A stretch of 64,000 bases of DNA from CAISGS01 sp044376615 (GTDB lineage Bacteria; Pseudomonadota; Alphaproteobacteria; Caulobacterales; Caulobacteraceae): NCBI GenBank assembly GCA_044376615.1, contig JBILKO010000001.1, positions 1 through 64,000 of the forward strand, written 5' to 3'. This document shows, in pieces, positions 1 to 8,117 of the stretch. The position numbers and the translations under genes are program-made. Under the pieces are notes generated by a model. That model did not search any database. It saw only the letters and a list, made by a program, of their open reading frames with translations, and was not told the DNA's origin. Each line of letters begins with the position of its first letter. The stretch's first letter is position 1.

Positions 1-1
1 T

Positions 2-598
2 CCGATTGAAGGCCAGCAGGAAATCAATCAGGTGTTTTTCGAAGACGTGCGCGTGCCGATCTCCAACCGGATTGGCGAAGAGGGCATGGGCTGGACCTAT
101 GCCAAATACTTGCTCGAATTTGAGCGCGGCAATGCCTATGCGCCGGGCCTGATGAATATGCTCAAAAAGGTGCGCCGGATCGCGTCTGCTGAGGCCTCGG
201 GCCATGGGACCAGCATGATCCAGGACACCGATTTCCGGCGCAAGTTGGCCAATCTGCAGATCAAGGTTGAGGCCCTCAATGCCACCGAGCTGAAGATCTT
301 TTCGGCCATGTCTTCGGGCACACCGGTGGGACCAGCCTCGTCCATGCTCAAGCTGGAAGGATCGGAAACCCAGCAGGCGATTACCGAACTGACGCTTGAG
401 GCGGTCGGGATCTATGCCCAGCCCTTTGTCGCCGATACCTGGGCCGATATGCGCGGCGAGACCAATGCCCCGCGTCCTGGCCCCGACTATGCGGCCCCGG
501 CGGCCCCGTCCTATCTGAATTATCGCAAGGCCTCGATCTATGCCGGGTCCAATGAGATCCAGCACAATATTATGGCCAAGCTGATCTTGGGGCTCTAG
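2..598 (+). CDS. Acyl-CoA dehydrogenase, C-terminal part (5' end outside window)
   Basis: This is the last 198 codons of an acyl-CoA dehydrogenase, a flavoenzyme that oxidises acyl-CoA to 2-enoyl-CoA. The frame is open from the first complete codon, so the gene starts before the window. Seen: FFEDVRVP of the middle beta domain, GWTYAKYLL at the start of the C-terminal helical domain, and the terminal signature IYAGSNEIQ. In many family members the catalytic glutamate sits where this protein has the alanine of IYAGSNEIQ. This is typical of the bacterial subfamily with NEIQ endings, whose base lies elsewhere, so the substrate cannot be guessed. An old yellow enzyme gene follows after a hairpin. 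Confidence 0.93.
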   Translation, partial: PIEGQQEINQVFFEDVRVPISNRIGEEGMGWTYAKYLLEFERGNAYAPGLMNMLKKVRRIASAEASGHGTSMIQDTDFRRKLANLQIKVEALNATELKIFSAMSSGTPVGPASSMLKLEGSETQQAITELTLEAVGIYAQPFVADTWADMRGETNAPRPGPDYAAPAAPSYLNYRKASIYAGSNEIQHNIMAKLILGL

Positions 599-633
599 GC
601 CGCCGCGCCGATTGTCCCTAGACCAAACCCATC

Positions 634-662
634 CGGCCCAGTCCCCAAGCGGGGCTGGGCCG
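634..662 (+). terminator. Hairpin after the acyl-CoA dehydrogenase gene
   Basis: An 8-bp stem pairs 634-641 with 655-662, extended inward by 643-646 with 651-654. It lies between the stop at 598 and the start at 684. No proper T-run follows, so it may be a weak terminator or an mRNA 3'-end stabiliser. Confidence 0.45.
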
Positions 663-683
663 CACCTTTGAGAAAGCCTCATC

Positions 684-1784
684 ATGTCGACTGACGCCCT
701 GTTTCGTCCCTTCACCTATAAGTCGCTGCACCTAAAGAACCGGGTGGTCATGGCCCCCATGACCCGCTCCTTCTCGCCGGGCGGTGTCCCGACCAAGGAG
801 GTCAGCGCCTATTATGAGCGCCGGGCCGTGGGCGATGTCGGCCTGATCGTGTCTGAGGGGACGGTGGTGTCGCGCCCCGCCGCCTCGAATGATCCCAATG
901 TTCCTCGGTTCTGGGGCGATGACGCCCTGGCCGGTTGGAAGGACGTGATCGACACGGTCCATGCCAAGGGCGGGGTCATGGCACCCCAGCTTTGGCATGT
1001 TGGCGCGGTGCGCAATCCGCGCACGACCTGGGTGGCACCTGGGCCGGTCGATAGCCCGTCTGGCCTATCCTCACCGGGCAAGAAATTTGGCGAACCCATG
1101 AGCGATGCCGATGTTGCCGATACCATCGCCGCCTTTGCCAAGGCCGCTGGCAATGCCAAGCGCCTTGGCTTTGACACGATTGAGCTGCATGCCGCCCATG
1201 GCTATCTGATCGATCAGTTCTTCTGGGAAGGCACCAATGCCCGCGGCGATAATTTCGGCGGTCAAAGCCTGGTGGACCGAGGCCGATTCGCCGCTGAGAT
1301 CTTAAAAGCGGTGCGCGCCGAGGTTGGCCCCGATTATCCGGTCATCATCCGCCTGTCGCAATGGAAGCAGCAGGATTTTTCGGTCCAGATGGCCAAGACG
1401 CCCAAGGAGCTGGAAGCCTGGCTCAAACCCCTAGCCGATGCCGGGGCCGATATTTTCCACTGCTCACAGCGCCGGTTCTGGGAGCCGGAATTTGAAGGCT
1501 CAGACCTCAATTTCGCCGGCTGGGCCAAGAAGCTGACCGGTCAGCCGACCATTACGGTAGGCTCTGTCGGCCTGTCGGGCGAGTTCGTTGCAGCCATGGG
1601 CGGCGAGGGCTCCAAGCCTGCCTCGATCGATGGCCTGATCAAACGCCTGGAAGCCGATGAATTTGACCTCGTCGGGGTTGGCCGGGCCCTGCTGGTCGAT
1701 CCCTATTGGGTGCAAAAGGTCCGCGATGGCCGCGAGTCCGAGCTCTTGGACTATAATGCCTCGGCGCTGGGGACCTTGGTTTAG
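684..1784 (+). CDS. Old yellow enzyme family NADH:flavin oxidoreductase
   Basis: A 366-residue FMN-dependent TIM-barrel ene-reductase that reduces activated C=C bonds with NAD(P)H. Seen: NRVVMAPMTRS (19-29) at the first strand, which contacts the flavin; HAAHGYL (169-175), whose two histidines bind the substrate oxygen and whose Tyr174 is the expected proton donor; and GVGRALL (331-337), the FMN phosphate site. The length is normal for the single-domain OYE class, without the iron-sulfur and NADH domains of 2,4-dienoyl-CoA reductases. It lies 85 bp after an acyl-CoA dehydrogenase gene, so a role in breaking down unsaturated or cyclic acids is possible but unproven. Confidence 0.93.
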   Translation: MSTDALFRPFTYKSLHLKNRVVMAPMTRSFSPGGVPTKEVSAYYERRAVGDVGLIVSEGTVVSRPAASNDPNVPRFWGDDALAGWKDVIDTVHAKGGVMAPQLWHVGAVRNPRTTWVAPGPVDSPSGLSSPGKKFGEPMSDADVADTIAAFAKAAGNAKRLGFDTIELHAAHGYLIDQFFWEGTNARGDNFGGQSLVDRGRFAAEILKAVRAEVGPDYPVIIRLSQWKQQDFSVQMAKTPKELEAWLKPLADAGADIFHCSQRRFWEPEFEGSDLNFAGWAKKLTGQPTITVGSVGLSGEFVAAMGGEGSKPASIDGLIKRLEADEFDLVGVGRALLVDPYWVQKVRDGRESELLDYNASALGTLV

Positions 1785-1839
1785 GCGACCTGAATAGACT
1801 TTCGTTTTGCAAATCAGCGACTCATTGTAGCATTTTTAT

Positions 1840-2208
1840 ATGACTCAATCAGCCGCTGACGCAGAGCGTTTAATATCTGCTATTGAGAAACTGGTTCGCC
1901 ATGTTTCTGGCCTTCAACGTGATGTCCAAAGGCTTTCCTTAAGGTTCCGTTGCGTTGATCCAGACGCCTCCCAAAGCCTAAACTCACCACCATGGGACGG
2001 TTTTGTTAGCTCTCGGCTGCGTGGAGAGAAAGTAACCTTATTGGGTTTGGCGGAGGTTATTCGGCAGTCAGATTGGCAGCTGCAGTCGACCGAGAGGGCT
2101 ATAGGCTTCATCGAGCACAAAATTATTCAGGCAGAGAGCGGCAACGAAACACCTAATTGGCGAAGTTGGCTTTTGGACGCCGATGATCGTCTAGAGCAGA
2201 TTGAATAG
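1840..2208 (+). CDS. Hypothetical 122-residue protein
   Basis: I do not recognise this protein. It is predicted to be mostly helical, with an N-terminal amphipathic stretch (residues 5-35) rich in charged and leucine residues, which could be a coiled coil. The C-terminus is acidic (DADDRLEQIE). There is no signal peptide or membrane segment. The ATG follows a T-rich leader without a convincing Shine-Dalgarno. The sequence here is clearly more AT-rich than the flanking metabolic genes and continues so through the next gene, which suggests a small acquired segment. It could be a real accessory gene or a chance frame. Confidence 0.5.
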   Translation: MTQSAADAERLISAIEKLVRHVSGLQRDVQRLSLRFRCVDPDASQSLNSPPWDGFVSSRLRGEKVTLLGLAEVIRQSDWQLQSTERAIGFIEHKIIQAESGNETPNWRSWLLDADDRLEQIE

Positions 2209-2374
2209 CGCCTTGTGCGCTGGCTAAGATCTGATTTTGCAGGCATTGAAGCCACGATATTTATGTTCATCAATAATTCCTGTGCGCCCTTCTTCGTGCT
2301 AAAGCTGCAATTTATAGTTTTTAACTTTTAATGCGTGTATAATTGATCCTACGTATGCTTTGAATCTGGGACAG

Positions 2375-3031
2375 ATGGCGGACAGCTTTATATTTGCCGA
2401 TGAGGCCGGATGTTTCACATTTAAAAGGAAACAGGGTGCGAGTAAGTATTTTATCCTTTGCACTGTTTCGGCGGCAAATTGGAATATTGATGGTGAACTT
2501 CTCAATTTACGCCGGAAGATATCTTTAGAATCTGAACCTGATCGAGATAAACTGCACGCCACAAGTGATTTGCAAGAAGTTCGTAACTTAGTATTTGAAA
2601 TATTGGCAAAGCAAGAATTTAGGATTGACGCAACAATTCTAGAAAAGTCCAAGGCTCAAGATCATTTACGGGAGTCACATGCTACATTTTATCGTTATGC
2701 GTGGTACTACCACTTCAAAAAAGTTGGTACGGATCATGCGATGCAATACGATAAAATGCTGATTACAGCCGCAGCGCTTGGAGAGAAAAAAACTCGTGCC
2801 GCTTTTAAAGAGTCGGTAAATTTGGCGGTACAACAAATTCTGCCGAGGGACCGTTGGGAAGTTGCTTTCCATGATTCTGCAAAAGACCCGTTGCTGTGGG
2901 TGGCAGATTACTGTGCATGGGCTATTCAAAAAAAGTGGGAGCGAAACGATGTTCGCTCATACGATTTGATAAAGCAGAAAATAAGAAGTGAATTTGACTT
3001 GTTTAGATCAAGCCAAACTCACTTCTATTAG
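2375..3031 (+). CDS. DUF3800 family protein
   Basis: A 218-residue protein of the DUF3800 family, thought to have an RNase H-like fold and often found in mobile or defence regions; its biochemical role is not settled. Seen: the N-terminal strand FIFADEAG with Asp9, a KLHA motif near residue 61, an acidic ATILE strand near Asp87, and the C-terminal ADYCAWA helix with Asp178. These match the spacing of the family's conserved acidic residues. I chose ATG 2375; an in-frame TTG at 2360 would add MNLGQ. The gene is AT-rich compared with its neighbours and ends in a convergent gap, in keeping with horizontal transfer. Confidence 0.72.
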   Translation: MADSFIFADEAGCFTFKRKQGASKYFILCTVSAANWNIDGELLNLRRKISLESEPDRDKLHATSDLQEVRNLVFEILAKQEFRIDATILEKSKAQDHLRESHATFYRYAWYYHFKKVGTDHAMQYDKMLITAAALGEKKTRAAFKESVNLAVQQILPRDRWEVAFHDSAKDPLLWVADYCAWAIQKKWERNDVRSYDLIKQKIRSEFDLFRSSQTHFY

Positions 3032-3294
3032 GTGACCCGCTATCTCAGCTATCCCTTTCGGGAGGTGCTACCCAAGAGCATCTTTGCCGAGCAAGGGTCT
3101 GATTAATTGCTACCCTAATTCTATGATTATGTCAAGTTTCTCAAAGGCTTAGGTCGCAGAATGTTAACGTATTGTTAATAATCGCTTTTCGCAATTCAAG
3201 CTAGTTATTTGCCCTTTTCACCGATCTCACTGCTCCGATCCAACGCAGGCACATAGTTGGAGATCGGGTTGGGCGTATCCAGATAAGGTCAGGC
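3032..3294. other. Convergent AT-rich intergenic gap
   Basis: This stretch lies between two convergent genes. It holds a perfect TTAA-N7-TTAA motif (listed separately). On the minus strand there is also a short open stretch (3283 down to the TAA at 3205) encoding ..LDTPNPISNYVPALDR... That stretch looks protein-like but is cut off by a TGA just upstream. It could be the remnant C-terminus of a lost gene, or an out-of-frame continuation of the adjacent deoxyribosyltransferase. I cannot assign it. Confidence 0.35.
3164..3178. promoter_or_regulatory. CtrA-type box TTAA-N7-TTAA
   Basis: TTAA at 3164-3167 and 3175-3178 flank exactly seven bases, the consensus for the alphaproteobacterial cell-cycle regulator CtrA. 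No gene start lies nearby, since both flanking genes end here. It may be a chance match in AT-rich DNA or the relic of a promoter. Confidence 0.35.
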
Positions 3295-3858
3295 CTAATC
3301 CGTATAAAGGCTCAAAGCCTCTAAACACATCTCCAGCCCCGTCAGGTCGCCCAGCACATCTGGGGTGACAATGACAAACAGGCGGCGCGCCTCGGCCCAG
3401 AGCATCAGGCTTTCGGGCAGGGCAAAATCCTCGATCCGGCAATCATCTTCATCGCGCCAGGTGCCCATATCGTCCTGACTGGCGCCAACATGGACATCTA
3501 TGCGGCCAAGATAATCGGCCTCGTCCTCGGTCGCGACATTCAAATAGGCAAAGATCGGCTTGGCCTGGGCGGCCATAAACCCGGCCTCAAAGGCGGTGGC
3601 GGCATCGCAGGATGCGCCGCGCCAGGGGGTCAGATTGAATATGCCGGCATCGGCCTGGCGCATCTGGGCGGTGCGGGCGGCATAGATTTCCCGCGCCTTG
3701 GCCTCGGTGTTTTGGGTCTCGATCAGGACGCCGTCCAGGGCCGTGACCGCCTCTAGGCCCGCAGCACGACAAAGGCCCTTGCGCTCAAGCGCAAAGGCCT
3801 CCGCATCTGGATACCAGATCTCAGGACCGGAGAGATAAAGCCTTTCTATTCGCTTCAA
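3295..3858 (-). CDS. Nucleoside 2-deoxyribosyltransferase
   Basis: A 187-residue protein of the nucleoside 2-deoxyribosyltransferase superfamily, which cleaves or transfers the N-glycosidic bond of (deoxy)nucleosides. Seen: YLSGPE (8-13) at the first strand, ADAGIFNLTPWRG (69-81), and DAATAFEAGFM (85-95), in which Glu91 is the expected nucleophile. The start is TTG with AGGGG seven bases upstream. It follows ilvC on the same strand after 25 bp and is probably co-transcribed with it. The link to branched-chain amino acid synthesis is not obvious; a role in nucleotide salvage or clean-up is the family expectation. Confidence 0.82.
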   Translation of the reverse strand: MKRIERLYLSGPEIWYPDAEAFALERKGLCRAAGLEAVTALDGVLIETQNTEAKAREIYAARTAQMRQADAGIFNLTPWRGASCDAATAFEAGFMAAQAKPIFAYLNVATEDEADYLGRIDVHVGASQDDMGTWRDEDDCRIEDFALPESLMLWAEARRLFVIVTPDVLGDLTGLEMCLEALSLYTD

Positions 3859-3883
3859 ATCTCCACCCCTTTGGTCCCATGGG

Positions 3884-4903
3884 TTAGTTTTTGGCCTTAT
3901 CGACCAGCTTGTTTTTTCCGATCCAGGGCATCATGGCGCGCAGACGGCCACCGACCGCCTCGATCTCATGTTCGGACGCCAGGTTCCGGATAGCCTTTAA
4001 GCTAGGTTGGCCGGCCTGATTTTCCAGCATGAAGTCGCGAACAAAACGCCCCTCTTGAATATCTTTCAAGATCCGCTTCATTTCGGCCTTGGTATCGGGG
4101 GTCACAACCCGGGGGCCGGAGACATAGGCGCCGTATTCGGCCGTATTGCTGATCGAATAGCTCATATTGGCAATGCCGCCCTCATAGATCAGGTCGACGA
4201 TCAGCTTGACCTCGTGCAGGCACTCAAAATAGGCCATTTCTGGCGCATAACCGGCCTCAACCAGGGTCTCAAACCCGGCCCGGATCAGCTCGACCAGACC
4301 GCCACACAGTACAGCCTGTTCGCCGAACAGGTCGGTTTCGCATTCTTCGCGGAAATTGGTCTCGATAATGCCCGACCGGCCGCCGCCAATCGCCGAAGCA
4401 TAGGCAAGACCCAGCTCCATGGCCTGACCGGTGGCGTTCTGGTGCACAGCGATCAGGCAGGGCACGCCGCCGCCCTTGAGGTATTCACCGCGTACCGTGT
4501 GGCCAGGGCCCTTTGGCGCGACCATCAGGACATCGATGCTGGCCTTGGGCTCGATCAGCTTGAAATGCACATTCAGGCCGTGGGCGAACAGAAGCGCCGC
4601 GCCATCGCGGATATTGGGCGCAATCTCATGCTCATAAATGCCGCGCTGCAACTCGTCGGGCGCGAGGATCATCAGCATATCGGCCCAGGCGGCCGCTTCT
4701 GCGACAGTCAGGACCTTGAGGCCCTCCGCTTGCGCCTTCTTAGCCGAGGCCGAGCCGGGGCGCAGGGCCACGGCGACATTCTTATGGCCCGAATCCTTGA
4801 GGTTCAGAGCGTGGGCATGGCCTTGGCTGCCATAACCTACGATCGCCACCTTCTTGTCGAGGATACGGCCAAGGTCGGCGTCGCGATCGTAATAAACGCG
4901 CAT
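3884..4903 (-). CDS. ilvC: Ketol-acid reductoisomerase (NADP+)
   Basis: A 339-residue class I enzyme of valine and isoleucine synthesis. It isomerises and reduces 2-acetolactate (or 2-aceto-2-hydroxybutyrate) with Mg2+ and NADPH. Seen: GYGSQG (23-28) for nucleotide binding, His108 in the FAHG loop, DLFGEQ with metal ligands Asp191 and Glu195, and the second acidic pair in FECLHE (227, 231). The knotted C-terminal domain is complete and of normal class I length. The start is ATG 4903, giving the standard MRVYYDRDADL opening; an upstream in-frame start would add 15 unconserved residues. GGAG lies about ten bases before it. Confidence 0.98.
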   Translation of the reverse strand: MRVYYDRDADLGRILDKKVAIVGYGSQGHAHALNLKDSGHKNVAVALRPGSASAKKAQAEGLKVLTVAEAAAWADMLMILAPDELQRGIYEHEIAPNIRDGAALLFAHGLNVHFKLIEPKASIDVLMVAPKGPGHTVRGEYLKGGGVPCLIAVHQNATGQAMELGLAYASAIGGGRSGIIETNFREECETDLFGEQAVLCGGLVELIRAGFETLVEAGYAPEMAYFECLHEVKLIVDLIYEGGIANMSYSISNTAEYGAYVSGPRVVTPDTKAEMKRILKDIQEGRFVRDFMLENQAGQPSLKAIRNLASEHEIEAVGGRLRAMMPWIGKNKLVDKAKN

Positions 4904-4961
4904 GATAAGTCTCCGGACAGAACTGAGCCGCCCTGAAATGAGCAGCAATGGGAAGCGCTGC

Positions 4962-4990
4962 TATCGAGCGTTTTTTTCCCGTCACGTCAA
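4962..4990 (-). promoter_or_regulatory. Candidate sigma-70 promoter of ilvC
   Basis: Reading the minus strand, TTGACG (4990-4985) and TCGATA (4967-4962) are separated by 17 bases, about 60 bp before the ilvC start. The -35 is good and the -10 weak. No branched-chain leader peptide rich in Ile, Val or Leu was found here. Confidence 0.35.
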
Positions 4991-5076
4991 GGCAAAGGCG
5001 TGTTCAGCGCAAGTTTTTGCCTTCATAACGATTGGGATAGTGGGGTTGAACGCCCCCCCTTTAGGATCTTTGGCCG

Positions 5077-5640
5077 ATGTCACGACGAGCGACACCTCAT
5101 GACTTGGTGGACTATTGGGAAAAAGCTGGCCCCAGCAAGTGGTTCAAGAAAAATGACCGCTTTGATCAGGCCTTGACCCGGCGGTTCGGGTCGATGCACA
5201 TGGCCGCCGCGCGTGGTGAGTATGATGATTGGGAGGCGCAAGGGGCCGTCGGGGCCTTGGGCCTGATCCTTCTGTTCGACCAGATTCCCCGCAACATCTA
5301 TCGCAAGACGGCCCATGCCTTTGCCACAGACGGGCGCGCCCGCGCCGTGGCGCGCAAGGCCATTGCCAAGGGGTATGATCAGGAGATGGCGACGGCCCTG
5401 CGGCCCTTCTTCTATCTGCCTTTCGAACATTCCGAAGACCCAAGCGATCAGGCCTTCAGCGCCGAGCTGTTCCGTGCCCACGCACTGGCCAGCGGCGATG
5501 AGGACAGCCTCAAATGGGCCATTGTCCATAGCCAGATTATCGAACAGTTCGGGCGATTTCCTCACCGCAATCCGGCCCTGGGTCGGGAGACCACGGCCCA
5601 CGAAGAGATGTTCTTGAGCGAAGGTGGATTCGGCGGCTAA
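5077..5640 (+). CDS. DUF924 family protein
   Basis: A 187-residue soluble protein of the DUF924 family, an all-helical TPR-like fold of unknown function that is common in proteobacteria. Seen: the family signature LFDQIPRNIYR (66-76), then FFYLPFEHSE (111-120) and FGRFPHRN (158-165). The length is normal. It lies 64 bp upstream of thyA and is divergent from ilvC, so it may head the thyA-folA transcription unit. The sequence gives no catalytic clue. Confidence 0.88.
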   Translation: MSRRATPHDLVDYWEKAGPSKWFKKNDRFDQALTRRFGSMHMAAARGEYDDWEAQGAVGALGLILLFDQIPRNIYRKTAHAFATDGRARAVARKAIAKGYDQEMATALRPFFYLPFEHSEDPSDQAFSAELFRAHALASGDEDSLKWAIVHSQIIEQFGRFPHRNPALGRETTAHEEMFLSEGGFGG

Positions 5641-5704
5641 CAGAACCGTTGGATTTCTGCCCGACCGACCTTTAACCTGTCCCAAGACCAAGGGTCAGAA
5701 TCAC

Positions 5705-6544
5705 ATGAACGCACACGCCCCTGCCCCCGCCGCAAAGACCGCTGCCCATCCCGAGCAGCAATATCTTGATCTGTTGGCCGAAATCCTCGCCCATGGCTCG
5801 GCGCGTGAGGACCGGACGGGGACGGGCGCTTTAAGCGTCTTTGGCCGTCAGATGCGCTTTGACCTGGCCGCAGGCTTTCCGCTCCTGACCACCAAGAAGC
5901 TGCATGTCAAATCGATCATTGTTGAGCTTTTATGGTTTCTGCGCGGCGATACCAATATTCAGTACCTGCACGATCATGGGGTCAGCATCTGGGATGAATG
6001 GGCTGACGAGAACGGCGATCTTGGCCCGGTCTATGGCAAACAATGGCGCAGCTGGGCCGCCCCGGATGGGCGCAGCATTGATCAGATCACCCAGCTCGTG
6101 ACCGGCCTAAAGGCCAATCCCTATAGCCGCCGCCATATTGTCAGTGCCTGGAACCCGTCAGAGGTCGATGACATGGCCCTGCCGCCCTGCCATTGCCTGT
6201 TCCAGTTTTTTGTCGCCGAGGGCAAGTTGTCGTGTCAGCTCTATCAGCGCTCGGCCGATATGTTTTTGGGCGTACCGTTCAATATTGCCTCTTATGCCCT
6301 GTTGACCCTAATGGTTGCCCAGGCCACGGGGCTGAAGCCCGGCGAATTTGTCCATACACTGGGCGATGCCCATCTTTATAAGAACCACATGGATCAGGCG
6401 AAGCTGCAACTGACCCGACAGCCCTTGCCCTTCCCAAGCCTGACCCTGGCCCCCAAGACCGATCTGTTTGGGTTTGAGTATGCTGATTTCAAGCTGGAAA
6501 ACTATCAGGCCCATCCGGGCATTGCCGCCCCGATCGCGGTCTAG
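5705..6544 (+). CDS. thyA: Thymidylate synthase
   Basis: A 279-residue ThyA that methylates dUMP to dTMP using 5,10-methylenetetrahydrofolate and releases dihydrofolate. Seen: DRTGTG (36-41) with the phosphate-binding arginine, FPLLTTKK (58-65), the catalytic cysteine in PPCH (Cys162), and QRSADMFLGVPFN (181-193). The start is ATG 5705, which gives a short Ala/Pro-rich N-terminus before the conserved QYLDLL; a longer in-frame extension to 5624 overlaps the preceding gene and is not conserved in style. folA follows 46 bp downstream, so the dihydrofolate produced is recycled by its neighbour. Confidence 0.97.
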   Translation: MNAHAPAPAAKTAAHPEQQYLDLLAEILAHGSAREDRTGTGALSVFGRQMRFDLAAGFPLLTTKKLHVKSIIVELLWFLRGDTNIQYLHDHGVSIWDEWADENGDLGPVYGKQWRSWAAPDGRSIDQITQLVTGLKANPYSRRHIVSAWNPSEVDDMALPPCHCLFQFFVAEGKLSCQLYQRSADMFLGVPFNIASYALLTLMVAQATGLKPGEFVHTLGDAHLYKNHMDQAKLQLTRQPLPFPSLTLAPKTDLFGFEYADFKLENYQAHPGIAAPIAV

Positions 6545-6590
6545 GCACGCCTAGGCTTTCGCTTTAGCCCGCAAACGCCTAAACCAGCTT

Positions 6591-7106
6591 ATGGCCCAGA
6601 TTCCGCTCGCTCTTGTTGTCGCCCGCGCTCGAAACAATGTCATTGGCGCCAAGGGCGGCATTCCCTGGCGGCTCAAGACCGATCTGGTCAATTTTAAAGC
6701 CATAACCTTGTTCAAGCCGGTGATTATGGGCCGTGCCACCTGGGACTCGCTGCCGTTCAAGCCGCTGCCGGGGCGTTTGAACATTGTCCTGTCGCGCGAT
6801 GGCTCGTTCGAACCCAAGGGGGCCTTGCCAAGCGAGCGGTTGGAAGAGGCGGTGTCGATCGCGCGCGAACATGCCGAGGAAGACGGGGCAACCGAGGTCT
6901 GCGTCATTGGCGGTGCCCAGATCTATGAAGCCATGCTGCCGAGGGCCAAGCGCCTCTATATTACCGAGGTCGAGGCGGAGGTTGAGGGCGACACTCTTTT
7001 TCCCGCCTTTGACCCGGCTGAATGGCGAGAGGTCAGCCGCCAGGACCATCCGGCCGGGCCAGATGATGACCATGCTTTCAGCTTTCGGGTGCTTGAACGG
7101 CTCTGA
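6591..7106 (+). CDS. folA: Dihydrofolate reductase
   Basis: A 171-residue DHFR that reduces dihydrofolate to tetrahydrofolate with NADPH. Seen: NNVIGAKGGIPWRL (15-28), including the Trp of the M20 loop; the active-site acid Asp31; PVIMGRATW (43-51); and the VIGGAQIY motif of the NADPH site. Length and motif order are normal. It is paired with thyA upstream, the classic thyA-folA arrangement, and likely shares its transcript. Confidence 0.97.
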   Translation: MAQIPLALVVARARNNVIGAKGGIPWRLKTDLVNFKAITLFKPVIMGRATWDSLPFKPLPGRLNIVLSRDGSFEPKGALPSERLEEAVSIAREHAEEDGATEVCVIGGAQIYEAMLPRAKRLYITEVEAEVEGDTLFPAFDPAEWREVSRQDHPAGPDDDHAFSFRVLERL

Positions 7107-7205
7107 CACACCCATGCCGCCAAACGGGCATGACAAGGCAAATTTCCTGGCCTAGGGTTTGGTGAACGCCGCTCAGTTAAAAGAAGCGGCCGCGGAGGAC
7201 GACCC

Positions 7206-8117
7206 ATGGATATTCAACTCATCGCCGAAAACCTGCAATTTCCTGAAGGCCCGATCGCCATGAAGGATGGCTCGGTGGTCCTGACCGAGATTAAGCGCGG
7301 GACGATAACAAGGGTTGCAGCCGACGGGACGGTCAGCCTGGTCGCCGATGTCGGCGGCGGTCCCAATGGCGCCGCGATCGGTCCGGACGGGGCCATCTAT
7401 ATCACCAATAATGGCGGCAGTTTTGAATGGCTCGATACCATGGGCCTGACCGTCCCTGGTCCAACCCCTGCCAGCCATAAGGGCGGCTATATTCAGCGCC
7501 TTGACCTCAAGACTGGCGAGGTTCGCGTTCTCTATAGCGAGTGCGACGGCAAAAAGCTGGTTGGCCCCAATGACCTGGTGTTCGACAAACAGGGCGGATT
7601 CTGGTTCACCGACCATGGCTGCTCAACGCCGGAAGGGCGCAAGTTCGGGGCCATCTATTATGCCCAGCCCGATGGCTCGAGCATTAAGCGCGTCCAGGAC
7701 CATTTTGTGTCGCCCAATGGGGTTGGCCTCTCGCCCGACGAAAAGACCGTCTATATGGCCGATACCAATCTTGGCCGGCTCTGGGCCTTTGATCTAAATG
7801 CGCCGGGCGTTGCGGTCGAGCCGCCGCCCTTTGAGCCTGCGCGGGTGGTGCATACCCTGCCCGGCTACCAGCTGCTCGATAGCCTCGCGGTCGAGGCCAG
7901 CGGCAAGGTTTGTGTCGCTACCATTATCAATGGCGGCATTACCGTGTTTGATGAGGACGGCACGACCGAGCATTTCAGCGTCCCCGACCTGATCTGCACC
8001 AATATCTGTTTTGGCGGCGCAGACATGCGCGATGCCTGGATCACGGCCTCGGGTACGGGCAAGCTCTATAAGTGCCGTTGGCCGCGGCCAGGCTTGAAGC
8101 TGAACTTTAACGCTTAA
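7206..8117 (+). CDS. SMP-30/gluconolactonase/LRE family lactonase
   Basis: A 303-residue six-bladed beta-propeller of the SMP-30/gluconolactonase family, divalent-metal sugar lactonases or related esterases. Seen: FPEGP with metal-ligand Glu14, PNDLVFD (121-127), SPNGVGLSPDE (169-179) with Asn171, and LLDSLAVE (223-230) with Asp225. These fit the Glu/Asn/Asp metal set of the family. There is no signal peptide, so it should be cytoplasmic. The Shine-Dalgarno GGAGG lies just before the ATG. Its stop overlaps the stop of the convergent gene within TTAA. The substrate is unknown. Confidence 0.88.
   Translation: MDIQLIAENLQFPEGPIAMKDGSVVLTEIKRGTITRVAADGTVSLVADVGGGPNGAAIGPDGAIYITNNGGSFEWLDTMGLTVPGPTPASHKGGYIQRLDLKTGEVRVLYSECDGKKLVGPNDLVFDKQGGFWFTDHGCSTPEGRKFGAIYYAQPDGSSIKRVQDHFVSPNGVGLSPDEKTVYMADTNLGRLWAFDLNAPGVAVEPPPFEPARVVHTLPGYQLLDSLAVEASGKVCVATIINGGITVFDEDGTTEHFSVPDLICTNICFGGADMRDAWITASGTGKLYKCRWPRPGLKLNFNA

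Noticed and set aside
3104..3118. Another possible CtrA site around GATTAATTGCTACC
   Set aside because: Only one TTAA half is present; the second half does not match at a spacing of seven.
4007..4936. Plus-strand open frame of 309 codons opposite ilvC
   Set aside because: It mirrors ilvC codon structure and shows no family motif. ilvC is certain.
4904..5076. Branched-chain leader peptide or riboswitch upstream of ilvC
   Set aside because: A 14-codon minus-strand frame exists there but has almost no Ile, Val or Leu codons, and no riboswitch pattern was recognised.
5624..5704. Longer N-terminus for thyA
   Set aside because: The extra 27 codons overlap the DUF924 gene end and are not like ThyA sequence; ATG 5705 fits better.
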